The translations under genes were made by a program, and so were the position numbers. From JAPPKS01 sp963667895 (GTDB lineage Bacteria > Poribacteria > WGA-4E > PCPOR2b), in contig OZ245030.1 in the NCBI GenBank assembly GCA_965223985.1, positions 2,480,001 to 2,544,000 of the forward strand: a stretch of 64,000 nt of DNA, read 5' to 3'. The notes under the pieces are model-generated. The model was not told where the DNA came from. It saw only the letters and a program-made list of their open reading frames with translations, and ran no database searches. Positions 45,045-53,931 of this stretch are shown piece by piece. The first letter of the stretch is position 1; each line of letters starts with the position of its first letter.

Positions 45045-46679
45045 TCAGAAAATAGAAAATTCGATTTCTTTGGCGGTTATGAATTCTAGCAAGGCTGGCA
45101 CACCTTCCTTTGTTTTCTGAATTCCTCGATTGATAGCAGGGACGATTTCATCAGGGGTAGTCACCCGCTCCCCATAACCGCCGAAAGCCCTCGCCATATC
45201 TGCATAATGTCCGGATATATCCGTGCTGCGGAATTTCTCTGTGGAAACCGGCATCACCGGCAATTCAATCGCCATTGAGAAGTTATTGAACAGAAGCGAA
45301 AGGATGGGAATCTGTTCCCTGACAGCGGTTTCGAAGTCCATCCCTGTGAAGCCAATGGCAGCATCCCCCCAGACGTTGATGCACAGTTTGTCTGGTCTGG
45401 CTATCTTGGCGCCCATTGCTAGTCCGAGACCATAACCCAATTGCGTGGTTTTGCCCCAGCCGATGTAGGAAAGCGGAGTGACCGGTTTCCAGAAAGGAGA
45501 AAGCTGATCGCGTGGACTTCCGGCATCATGTGTGATAATGGTGTTTGCCACATCTACGGTGTGCATCAGATTCCAGATTACTCGATAGGGAGAAAGCGGT
45601 ATTTCGTTGGCGGTTAGCTTGTTGTTCCATTGTGCCAGCCATTCTGTTTTGATGGTATTAATCGCGTGTGTCACTCGATTGAAATGACCGCGGGGTTTAC
45701 CGCCCAAGCGCTCGCGGATTTCGGCAACCAACGCTTCCAGAATCAGACGGGCATCCCCGATCAAGGCGTGCTCCACGACCACGTCTTTGTTAATGTCTGC
45801 AGGGTCCAGTGTAGCGTGAATAATGGTTTTGTCCGTCGGCAGGTGCGCTCCATAACTAGTGTTGGCGAAGCTGCATCCGACACCGAAAATTACATCAGCG
45901 TTGTGCAGAAAGTCATACACGGTTTTTGGGAGGGAACGCCCGCCAGAACCCAGAGACAAGGGATGGGATTCTGGAAAAGCGCTCTTGCCAGCAAGGCTAG
46001 TGGTCACTGGCGCTTCCAAGATTTCCGCTAATGCGCGTAAGGCTTCCCATCCTTTAGCGTAATGGACACCTTGACCAGCGTAGATTACCGGATGTTTCGC
46101 CTCCAGCAAAGTGCTGGCTATCTTAGGTATCATATGAAAGTCTGGACCAGAACGCAAAATCGGCGCAGGACGATATTGTAAGGGTTCGGACAACTCTTCC
46201 TGAAACACATCGCTAGGAATTTCTACTAGTGCTGGACGAGGACGCCCATTTCGCACCTGGGTAAAGGCTCGCCGCAAAGCTTCCGGTACGACTTGAGGCA
46301 AAGTAACCTGTTCACAGGACTTGGTGATGTGGCGGTAGTTGATGAAGGAGTTAAAGTTGGGGGGTATGTTAGTCAGGGAACGCGAGTAGCCCATCGGTAT
46401 TACGACGATTGGGACGGAATCCCCATAAGCCTGGGCTACACCGCCAAAAGCATTCTCCGATCCTGGCCCACTTTGCATGCAGAATACGCCAATCTGTTCA
46501 CCGGAAGTTACCCGGCTCAAGCCATCAGCCATGTGGAGACCAACCCGTTCTTGGCGAACGATGATTGGGCGAATTCCTACCTTGGCTGCGGCTTCAATAA
46601 TTGGGTTGACCGGATAGGCAAATAGATACTTCACACCTTCCACCTTTAGAATTTGAGCGATAGCATCAGCAACGTTCAT
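45045..46679 (-). CDS. ThDP-dependent enzyme, acetolactate synthase-like
   Basis: A 544-residue protein with AGGAGAA site. The N-terminal PYR domain has the catalytic Glu in VRQERVGLHMADGLSR; the central domain binds cofactor; the C-terminal PP domain has WGDAAIGFTGMDFETAVREQ, with the metal/ThDP site starting at GDA and ending near LLFNNFSMA. Family members include acetolactate synthase, benzoylformate decarboxylase and sulfopyruvate or oxalyl-CoA decarboxylases. Substrate residues do not settle which. It appears monocistronic. Another gene of this family runs off the right edge of the window. Confidence 0.85.
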   Translation of the reverse strand: MNVADAIAQILKVEGVKYLFAYPVNPIIEAAAKVGIRPIIVRQERVGLHMADGLSRVTSGEQIGVFCMQSGPGSENAFGGVAQAYGDSVPIVVIPMGYSRSLTNIPPNFNSFINYRHITKSCEQVTLPQVVPEALRRAFTQVRNGRPRPALVEIPSDVFQEELSEPLQYRPAPILRSGPDFHMIPKIASTLLEAKHPVIYAGQGVHYAKGWEALRALAEILEAPVTTSLAGKSAFPESHPLSLGSGGRSLPKTVYDFLHNADVIFGVGCSFANTSYGAHLPTDKTIIHATLDPADINKDVVVEHALIGDARLILEALVAEIRERLGGKPRGHFNRVTHAINTIKTEWLAQWNNKLTANEIPLSPYRVIWNLMHTVDVANTIITHDAGSPRDQLSPFWKPVTPLSYIGWGKTTQLGYGLGLAMGAKIARPDKLCINVWGDAAIGFTGMDFETAVREQIPILSLLFNNFSMAIELPVMPVSTEKFRSTDISGHYADMARAFGGYGERVTTPDEIVPAINRGIQKTKEGVPALLEFITAKEIEFSIF

Positions 46680-46838
46680 TCGAGTTCTCCTCTTTTGGAA
46701 AGCGAACCATCTCTCATACGATTACCCATGAAGCTATACTTCGCACCCAACCAACGCCGCACGAAGGGCTACGTTACGGCGGGATTTGACATAGTCTAGA
46801 GTTTTATGACCACCATCATTCAAAACTACTACCAAAGG

Positions 46839-47675
46839 TTATTGGCTTACAAAGAAAGGATTATGTTTTTTTTCTTCGCCAACTGTTGTGGGTGGGCCGT
46901 GTCCGGGGAAAAGCTTCACATCATCGGGAAGCGAGAGCAGATGATTCTGAACACTTGAAAGTTCTAACCTATACGAAATATTCGGACCTCCCACCGAACC
47001 AGCAAAGATCGCGTCGCCGACAATTGCCGTGGAGCGTGTGTAAAAGCTGCAACCGCCGGGCGTGTGTCCGGGTGTATCGAGTGTTTCTACGGTGAGATTG
47101 CCAACGCTTACTACATCGCCATGCTTCAGCGGTCTGAGTTGTTGGCTACTTTGAGGTTTCGGCTCATCCCCGTGAATATAAGCTTGGCAACCAGTTGCAT
47201 CTTCAAGTGATGGCAAACCGTCTGCGTGATCGTTGTGAGCATGCGTCAACAAGATTACCGTTGGCTTGACCCCGATTTCCTGAATTTTTTGGAGGATGAT
47301 GTCGGGACGCGCAGCCGTATCAATGATTGCAGCTTCATTGGTTGCCTTGCAAACCAAAATATAAGCATTAACCGGATAACCGCCAAATTTTGCGCTGACT
47401 GTGACCACTTCCAACGCATCGTCATATCCCGGTTGAACAGGTTCAGGTACCCAGCGTTCCATCGCAATGTCAACCAGTTTTGCGCCATCAAGATTTAGCG
47501 CCTGGGCGATTTGGCGAGTTTGATTTTCCGTTGGCTTTAGAGTGCAGTTTTCCATCTGCGACAATTGTGTCTCTGCGAGACCCGTTGTGTCAGCGATTTG
47601 AGCGATGCTCCAACCTTGCCCACGTCTCGCTTTGCCGATAATGTCTCCAAATTCATCTTCGAGTGTATAGGTCAT
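46839..47675 (-). CDS. HTH (XRE)-metallo-beta-lactamase fold fusion
   Basis: The start at 47675 (MTYTLEDEFGDIIG) has AAGGAGAAG upstream; the frame's 27-residue upstream extension is unlikely to be translated. Residues about 8-65 form an XRE-type helix-turn-helix (QIADTTGLAETQLSQMEN). Residues about 90-270 form a glyoxalase II-like hydrolase with the zinc motif THAHNDHADG, then DTPGHTPGGC, VGDAIFAGSVGG and FPGHGPPTT. The hydrolase part could cut thioesters such as lactoylglutathione-like adducts. The attached DNA-binding domain suggests that it also regulates transcription. The fusion order is unusual. Confidence 0.82.
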   Translation of the reverse strand: MTYTLEDEFGDIIGKARRGQGWSIAQIADTTGLAETQLSQMENCTLKPTENQTRQIAQALNLDGAKLVDIAMERWVPEPVQPGYDDALEVVTVSAKFGGYPVNAYILVCKATNEAAIIDTAARPDIILQKIQEIGVKPTVILLTHAHNDHADGLPSLEDATGCQAYIHGDEPKPQSSQQLRPLKHGDVVSVGNLTVETLDTPGHTPGGCSFYTRSTAIVGDAIFAGSVGGPNISYRLELSSVQNHLLSLPDDVKLFPGHGPPTTVGEEKKHNPFFVSQ

Positions 47676-47934
47676 AATGAGTTCTTCTCCTTCGTTGAAA
47701 AATTGGAAAAATAGTGTAACACGAAACAAAACGATGAACAACTGTAAAAATTTCACTCCCTAGCATTACAAGTAAGTTATACTTCACCAAGCCTCAGATA
47801 GTGCTTCTTCATATACATAGCGTACGCCTTTTGCAAATCTGCTTGACATGCGATATATCGACAGTTACAATATACTGGCTTCCCTGTGTTTTGCAGGAAT
47901 CACAGAAGAGGCAACAGAGGGAGGATTTCATCGT

Positions 47935-48354
47935 ATGCCGACATACGAATACAAATGTTATGATTGTGGTACCCGATTTGAGCGCTTTCAAAGCATCACC
48001 GATGAAGCAATTCAAGATTGCCCAGAATGCAAAGGTAAAGTCAAACGGTTGATTAGCGCAGGAGCAGGGTTGATTTTCAAAGGTTCAGGGTTCTACACGA
48101 CAGATTACCGGGATGGAAGCTACAAAGAGGCTGAAAAGAAAGATCGGGATGCTTCATCAAGTAGCGGTGACGACAGTAAGAGCAGCGACACGAAAAGCAG
48201 CGACACGAAAAGTAGCGACACGAAAAGTAGCGACACGAAAAGTAGCGACACGAAAAGTAGCGACACGAAAAGTAGTGACACCAAAAACGTCGATACAAAA
48301 AGCAGTGATACTATGAGCCGTGCCCCATCTAAAAGCGCTTCAGATGAGACTTGA
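47935..48354 (+). CDS. FmdB-family zinc ribbon with KSSDT repeat tail
   Basis: The start at 47935 (MPTYEYKCYDCGTRFERFQS) has GGGAGG upstream. The first 60 residues are an FmdB-type zinc ribbon with CYDC and CPECKGKV and the usual FKGSGFYTTDYR end. The tail is nine near-perfect pentapeptide units (KSSDT, one KNVDT) encoded by 15-bp repeats at about 48176-48311. Such a slippage-prone, acidic, disordered tail is unusual for this family. The function of FmdB proteins is unclear; links to translation or ribosomes have been suggested. Confidence 0.85.
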   Translation: MPTYEYKCYDCGTRFERFQSITDEAIQDCPECKGKVKRLISAGAGLIFKGSGFYTTDYRDGSYKEAEKKDRDASSSSGDDSKSSDTKSSDTKSSDTKSSDTKSSDTKSSDTKSSDTKNVDTKSSDTMSRAPSKSASDET

Positions 48355-48480
48355 AGCAGCATAATAAGTGCCCGTCCGAAAAACATTTGCTGGTTGTCCA
48401 GATTCTTGAGAAGTTTCCTTTGGTTCAAAACTTGGGCAATCCATTGATGTCCCTTTTTTTAAAAGGTCAAAGGGTAAGGC

Positions 48481-49416
48481 ATGAACCAACCTCAATCTGT
48501 TGAAGAGAAGGCACACGACCACGGTCATCAACATCACCTTCAGAGTAAATTCCGATTTGCACTTCTGTTCACCGGTGTTGTGTTCCTCGTGGAAGTTGTT
48601 GGCGGGATTTTGTCGAATAGCCTAGCACTATTAAGCGATGCGACTCATGTGTTGTCAGATGCGCTCGCGTTGGCAATAAGCTGGCTAGCAATCTATCTGT
48701 CAACACGTCCTGCAACGCACTCTCGGACATATGGGTATCACCGCACAGAAGTCTTAGCCGCATTCATCAATGGGATTTCGCTAATTGTTATTTCAGGTTG
48801 GATCGTTTATGAAGCCGTGCAGCGATTTAAACAACCGGAGCTTGTTGAAAGTCTGGAGATGCTTGTAGTTGCTTTTATCGGCTTTATCGCCAATGTGCTC
48901 ATTGTATGGCTCTTTCACGGGGAAGGGCGTAGGAACCTTAATGTACGGAGTGCGATGCTTCATGTCATCGGAGATACACTATCCTCTATCGCAGTAATCG
49001 CTGGCGGGGGGCTCATGTACTGGACAAACTGGTACGTGGTCGATCCAATTCTGAGTTGTATCATCGCTCTCGTTATTCTCATTGGGGCTTGGCGGATCAC
49101 AAAGGAATCCACTCACATTTTGTTGGAGGGGTCGCCGAAACACGCAGACGCTCATACTGTAGCCAAGCGTATCTGCGGAATCTATCCAATTAAAGATGTT
49201 CACGATATACACATCTGGTCTTTGTGTTCCAATTATTATGCACTCAGTGCGCATGTCGTCATGGATGATAAAACAGGAGAATCAGCACATGAACTCCGAC
49301 AGAAAATCAACCGTGAACTCCAAACACAATTTGGTATCGTCCATACGACAATTCAGATTGAGCGCATTGCTTGTGCCCAGAAAGGGAACCTGCTATGTAA
49401 TTTGTCCCATCACTGA
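48481..49416 (+). CDS. CDF-family cation efflux transporter
   Basis: A 311-residue protein with a His-rich cytoplasmic N-terminus (KAHDHGHQHHLQS), six membrane spans (about 28-215), the two metal-binding HxxxD sites (SDATHVLSDALAL in span 2 and HVIGDTLSSIAV in span 5) and the cytosolic ferredoxin-like domain (from about 220, KDVHDIHIWSLCSNYYALSA). This matches CzcD/ZitB-type exporters of Zn, Co or Cd in exchange for protons. No metal regulator is adjacent. A good ribosome site is not evident. Confidence 0.9.
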   Translation: MNQPQSVEEKAHDHGHQHHLQSKFRFALLFTGVVFLVEVVGGILSNSLALLSDATHVLSDALALAISWLAIYLSTRPATHSRTYGYHRTEVLAAFINGISLIVISGWIVYEAVQRFKQPELVESLEMLVVAFIGFIANVLIVWLFHGEGRRNLNVRSAMLHVIGDTLSSIAVIAGGGLMYWTNWYVVDPILSCIIALVILIGAWRITKESTHILLEGSPKHADAHTVAKRICGIYPIKDVHDIHIWSLCSNYYALSAHVVMDDKTGESAHELRQKINRELQTQFGIVHTTIQIERIACAQKGNLLCNLSHH

Positions 49417-49467
49417 GGAACAAAAGGGGAAGGCGCTTGCACTCCTAGTTGAGAATGGTGCGAATGA

Positions 49468-49493
49468 AACATCTTTCCAAAATTGCCTCGGAG
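49468..49493 (+). repeat. Solitary remnant of the IS/MITE end
   Basis: ACATCTTTCCAAAATTGCCT continuing CGGAG matches the left end of the 17085-17222 element (ACATCTTTCCAAAATAATCT continuing CGGAG) with three differences. No opposite end was found nearby. It is probably a decayed insertion end between the CDF and aldo/keto reductase genes. Confidence 0.5.
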
Positions 49494-49522
49494 TTTGAAG
49501 GGTTCAGGGACAAGGAGAATCA

Positions 49523-51121
49523 GTGTCAACTAGAAAATCTAAAATCGCTGGCTATGCGACCCCGGAAGCTACCTTGACGTTCGCTGACCGGATGCGAACA
49601 CGATACCCATCCTTCGAGCCGGACGCCTATCGACCCCTCGCTGGTACAAATCTGATTACGTCTAAGGTTGGCTACGGTTCCTACCGCGTTCACAATCAAT
49701 CCGAAGAACATATTACGACGCTCAAGAAGGCTATCGAAGCAGGTTGTAACCTGATTGATACCTCGACAAACTACACTGATGGCGGCAGTGAATCATTGAT
49801 TGGAGATGTCCTCTGCGATCTCATCGCTGGTGAAAAGATCCGGCGGGAGGAAATTATTGTCGTCTCCAAAGTCGGCTATATGCAGGGGAAAAATTTAGAT
49901 GAAGCAATGCAACGCGAACAAACAGGACAGCCTTTTGCGGAGGTTGTCAAGTACATGGAAGGCTGTTGGCACTGTATCCACCCCGATTTCCTGGTGGATC
50001 AGTGGAACCATAGCGCCAATCGGTTGGGGCTTGAAACAATCGATGTTTATCTCCTGCACAACCCAGAGTATTTTCTATCTGACGCCCAAAAACGCAGCAG
50101 GAATTCCACTAACTTCAACAATAGTCAAGAGTCGTTTTACAATCGTGTCTATCGCGCCTTCGTGCAAATGGAGCAACTCGCCCTCAACGGCAAGATTCGC
50201 TTCTATGGCATTTCCTCGAACACCTTCCCATCGCCAAAAACTGACTTCGAACATGCCTCGCTGCACCGTGTCTATGAGGCTGCTTGCAAAGCGGGCGCAA
50301 CGGTGCATGGAGATAGCCGGGCTAATAACTTCAAAGTGATTCAACTCCCATATAACCTCCTTGAACACGGTGCATTGACGATGGTAAACAATGAGATTGA
50401 CCGAAATTATGTTACGGTGCTTGAAGGGGCAATATCTCTCGGGATTGGCGTCCTCGTGAATCGTCCGCTCAACGCAATTGTGAATAATCGCATGACCCGT
50501 TTGGCACAACATCCCTACGATCCAAACCTCGATTATCCCGCGGAGATTTCAATCGCAGAACGTAGGTTCAGCCAAACCGAAACAAGATTGCAAGGTGTGT
50601 TGAAAAGTTGGGGGATTTTCGATTCGGTGCGTAATCAGGCGAATCTCAACCTCTTTTATGACGTTTCCCAGCAACTCCCTGGATTTCTCCCACATGTTCA
50701 AAATCGAGACCATTGGGAACAAATCTTATATGGTCATCTCATCCCCCAAATTGACGCTTACTTGCGGCAAACCACCCACGCTTGTCTAGATGGAACTCGA
50801 GCCGAATGGGAGATGTTACTCCAACAGTATGTAGAGTCGGTCAACGCGCTGTTCGCGATTCTGACGGGCATCTTTAATCGCGGGCATGCGGAGAAGGTTA
50901 AACCCATTCAGCAAGCCTTGGATGGACATCTCTCAGATGGAGATAAAATGCTCACACTTTCTCAAAAGGCGTTGAATTTTGTGACTTCATCGCCAGGCGT
51001 TTCTGTTGTGCTAAACGGGATGAAACGCAAAGAATACGTGCATGACGCAATGGGGATTATGAGCGCACCTGATTTCACTCAGCCGCTCGCATTGATTGAA
51101 AGTGTGGCGGGTGCGGTGTAA
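49523..51121 (+). CDS. Aldo/keto reductase family protein, extended
   Basis: A 532-residue protein starting at GTG 49523 with AAGGAG upstream. The AKR barrel covers about residues 40-380: the catalytic region has NLIDTSTNYTDGGSES (Asp and Tyr), the EEIIVVSKVGYM strand carries the Lys, and VYLLHNPEYFL has the typical His. The C-terminal 150 residues are extra compared with usual AKRs of about 320 residues, and end with PGVSVVLNGMKRKEYV, the usual barrel end shifted by an inserted helical segment. The insertion lies between the barrel and its last strand. Substrate unknown. Confidence 0.8.
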   Translation: MSTRKSKIAGYATPEATLTFADRMRTRYPSFEPDAYRPLAGTNLITSKVGYGSYRVHNQSEEHITTLKKAIEAGCNLIDTSTNYTDGGSESLIGDVLCDLIAGEKIRREEIIVVSKVGYMQGKNLDEAMQREQTGQPFAEVVKYMEGCWHCIHPDFLVDQWNHSANRLGLETIDVYLLHNPEYFLSDAQKRSRNSTNFNNSQESFYNRVYRAFVQMEQLALNGKIRFYGISSNTFPSPKTDFEHASLHRVYEAACKAGATVHGDSRANNFKVIQLPYNLLEHGALTMVNNEIDRNYVTVLEGAISLGIGVLVNRPLNAIVNNRMTRLAQHPYDPNLDYPAEISIAERRFSQTETRLQGVLKSWGIFDSVRNQANLNLFYDVSQQLPGFLPHVQNRDHWEQILYGHLIPQIDAYLRQTTHACLDGTRAEWEMLLQQYVESVNALFAILTGIFNRGHAEKVKPIQQALDGHLSDGDKMLTLSQKALNFVTSSPGVSVVLNGMKRKEYVHDAMGIMSAPDFTQPLALIESVAGAV

Positions 51122-51336
51122 AATGCCAAGCGAGTTATACCGATTCTGATTACACTGCTAGAGTTATCTTCTCAGCCCATCGTACAATCGGTTAACATCG
51201 GTGTTCAAAAAACGAACGGAATGAGGGTATTGATACGGTAGAGGCGATTGACGAGTTGTGCATTGACGCAGTTTCGAGCGAAATTGTGTTTGGCACAAAA
51301 TTTGCGTCATTTGTGGATGCACCGCACCGGCGAGAC

Positions 51337-52119
51337 TCACAGGGTTCTACCCGAATCGTGCTTTGCGATTAGTCGGTTCGAAATCCAGAAAAGCAGCGTG
51401 GACAGTAACGTGTAACATCCTATCATCCAGACCCAAATCGGTGCGATTCCCATTGAAATGTCCGTTTCAGATTTGACAATGGCGATTAGGATGCACAAGG
51501 GGCTTAACAATCTCAGCACTTCTCCAAATAAGAAAGGGGTAAACGGCATCTGCGATATAATCAACGGTACAAAAATAATCGATAAAACCACGGCGTAACT
51601 TCGCGAAATTGCCGTCATAGGGGAGCCAAACAGTGTTAGGCAAACGCCAATCAAAAAGAACAGGGTGAATGCAGCGGTAAACACGAGAGCGCATTGTAGG
51701 AGTTCCCAAATTCCCAAACCACCTGTATAAACCGAAAGCCAAAATAGCGGAACGGCGAGCCAGACGACCCACATCGTCGCGAGGATTGCCCCAACCAATT
51801 TTCCCAGCAGAATGCGCCAAGTGCTCAACGGGGTGATTATGAGCAACTCCCAGTTGGTGTTCAGTTGTTCGGTCTGAAATGTCTCAATTGCCTGAAGAGG
51901 AACAGCAAGACCGATGATGGCGATGAAGAAAACAATAACCAATGTTGCATATACACTTTCACCCATGCGAGTCTGAGGCTGTGTTTGACCTGCTGCAAAT
52001 AGCTCAAACGCAGTTGCAAAAAGCGTAAAAGCAAGCAGGCATAAGATGACAAACTGAATACGACGATATTTGGGCTGATGGATGTAACTGCGTAACTCCC
52101 TAATAATGAGCGCAATCAT
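51337..52119 (-). CDS. ABC-2 type transporter permease
   Basis: The start at 52119 (MIALIIRELRSYIHQPKYRR) has GGAG upstream and gives 260 residues. It has six hydrophobic spans: about 22-42, 68-92, 115-135, 145-170, 180-200 and 225-250. The N-terminal RELRSYIHQPKY and the central WELLIITPLSTWRILLGKL match ABC-2 permeases of the NosY/GldF type. No ATPase gene adjoins it, so the partner is elsewhere or the gene is an orphan. Confidence 0.8.
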   Translation of the reverse strand: MIALIIRELRSYIHQPKYRRIQFVILCLLAFTLFATAFELFAAGQTQPQTRMGESVYATLVIVFFIAIIGLAVPLQAIETFQTEQLNTNWELLIITPLSTWRILLGKLVGAILATMWVVWLAVPLFWLSVYTGGLGIWELLQCALVFTAAFTLFFLIGVCLTLFGSPMTAISRSYAVVLSIIFVPLIISQMPFTPFLFGEVLRLLSPLCILIAIVKSETDISMGIAPIWVWMIGCYTLLSTLLFWISNRLIAKHDSGRTL

Positions 52120-52433
52120 TGTATGAGGTCTCCAAAGTAACACTTGATTTCTTCAACATTATACCATATCCTCGTTCAAACACTGCCTAAACTTTTTCTA
52201 ACTGTTGGTCGTCAAGAAGATTAGTTTTCAAGAGTTCGGAAGGGTGACTTGCCGCTAGTCCCAAGCGAGATACAACATGGTTTCGCATTGCTCAACGTAG
52301 ATTTGCCCCTCAAGGTACGCATCGAAAATGCTTGAACATTGTAAAGGAAATGTGCTAATCTACCCATGTTATCATTGATTGCAGGTACGTCCTCCAACAA
52401 CTAATGAGGCTTTTTATTGATAGGAGATCAAAA

Positions 52434-53396
52434 ATGCAGAGGAGCTTCCTAAGAACTTCGCTGATTACCTTAACAATCGTATTGTTCATCGTTGTTTCAT
52501 TGTTAAACAACCTTCATGCCGAATACAACGGTGAATGTTGGGTGGTCAGTAGCGGTGATACCGTTTACAAACTCTATCCGGATGGAAATGCGGATCCGAC
52601 AGTAATTCCCAACCTTACTCAAGCACAAACCGCGGAAGTCAATCCCAGAGATGGCACTGTGTGGATTGCCGTATCGGCTGCAAATACGGTTTACAAGTTT
52701 AACCCTTCTAGCGGAGAATTCATCGCGATTCAGAACATCAAACGGCCCCATTCCGTATCAATTAACCCAGTTGATGGCACGGTATGGATTGGAGGGCTTG
52801 ACGTGGTCGTCAAGGTGTCGGCGGATGGTCAGGTCCTCGCCACAATCACCGGTGTGTACGAACCCGAAGTTGCGGTCAATTTGTCCGATGGGAGTTGTTG
52901 GGTGACCGACTCTAGAGGAAAGATAACTCGTTATGATTCCAGTGGGGTGCTTGTTGTGACTTCTCCGGTGAAGCTCACAGAACCCAAATATGTCACTGTT
53001 AATTCGAAAACGGGAAATGCGTGGGTTGCGGACACGCAAGCGGGCATACTTGTGAAATTGGACGCGAATGGTCGAGAACTCTTGCGTTTGGATATTCCAT
53101 TAGCAATTTCACCGCGGGTTAATTCTCAAGATGGTAGTCTTTGGGTTGTTGCCAATTCTTCTTCGCTGATTAAGTTCTCTGCAGACGGCCAGATGATTCA
53201 TGAAATCCAAAATGCTGGCCTAGCAATCCTAGCAATTAGTATCGATCCCAAAGATGGCAGTCTTTGGATTGCTGATCAATTCGGATCGACCTTTCAAGGT
53301 GAGGTCAGCAAATACTCCGCAACTGGAGAGAAATTGTTTGGAAACGCCATACCAATGCCATCCTACGTTTCCGTCGGTTATTGGGCAGGTGAATAG
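52434..53396 (+). CDS. Secreted NHL/SMP-30-like beta-propeller
   Basis: The start at 52434 (MQRSFLRTSLITL) has AGGAG upstream. The 320-residue product has a signal peptide and about seven repeats of roughly 40 residues, each with a DGTVWIA, DGSCWVTD or GSLWIAD strand and a following VNP. This is a six- or seven-bladed propeller of NHL or Vgb/SMP-30 type. Such domains bind ligands or act as lyases; the catalytic His of Vgb lyase was not found. Likely periplasmic or surface. Confidence 0.75.
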   Translation: MQRSFLRTSLITLTIVLFIVVSLLNNLHAEYNGECWVVSSGDTVYKLYPDGNADPTVIPNLTQAQTAEVNPRDGTVWIAVSAANTVYKFNPSSGEFIAIQNIKRPHSVSINPVDGTVWIGGLDVVVKVSADGQVLATITGVYEPEVAVNLSDGSCWVTDSRGKITRYDSSGVLVVTSPVKLTEPKYVTVNSKTGNAWVADTQAGILVKLDANGRELLRLDIPLAISPRVNSQDGSLWVVANSSSLIKFSADGQMIHEIQNAGLAILAISIDPKDGSLWIADQFGSTFQGEVSKYSATGEKLFGNAIPMPSYVSVGYWAGE

Positions 53397-53931
53397 GACA
53401 TAATGGATAAATCATTATGGCACTTAACATCTCATTACCGAATATGTTGACGCATCAATGGAAAAATTAGAACATGCAATCTTGCCATTATCAACTTCAG
53501 CGAATCGTGCAATTCCTATGGATGCTCCAATTTGTTCGGAATCGAAGTTGAGGCATCTATCTCAACTTTTTGGTGACTAATTATTGTAACCTTAGAGACG
53601 ACAATCTGCACGGTTTCATTGCTAGCGGGTATGTGTCTCAGTTCTTCAACGAGCATAAGTAGACATATCTCTATTTCTTTCTGCGGACTATAACTCCGTG
53701 GAGTGACGATGCATCAATATTTCAGTAATCGAACCAGTGAAACTCGGTTCGCAACCCGCCAATTTTGCGCTTCTTTAGAATAGTTCCTTCCAAAAAATTT
53801 TTGCGTTGCACTCCAAGGATGCAGTCAGCGAGTCCTAACTTGTACAGAAAGCCCGGATGGCTCGTCTACCTAAAATTCCTCTTGAAGATTCTTAAAATGT
53901 CTTATTATTTCAGCTAGATTTGGGGATTATT
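53397..53931. other. Intergenic, nothing recognised
   Basis: About 530 bp with no gene seen, upstream of the CARDB-cyclase-like gene. No repeat of the types found elsewhere was noted. Confidence 0.5.

Noticed and set aside
48176..48311. CRISPR-like periodicity
   Set aside because: The 15-bp tandem units are coding and contiguous without spacers.
48120..48428. Long antisense frame rich in SLLFV repeats
   Set aside because: It is the complement of the KSSDT repeat tail of the FmdB gene, so its periodicity is a by-product.
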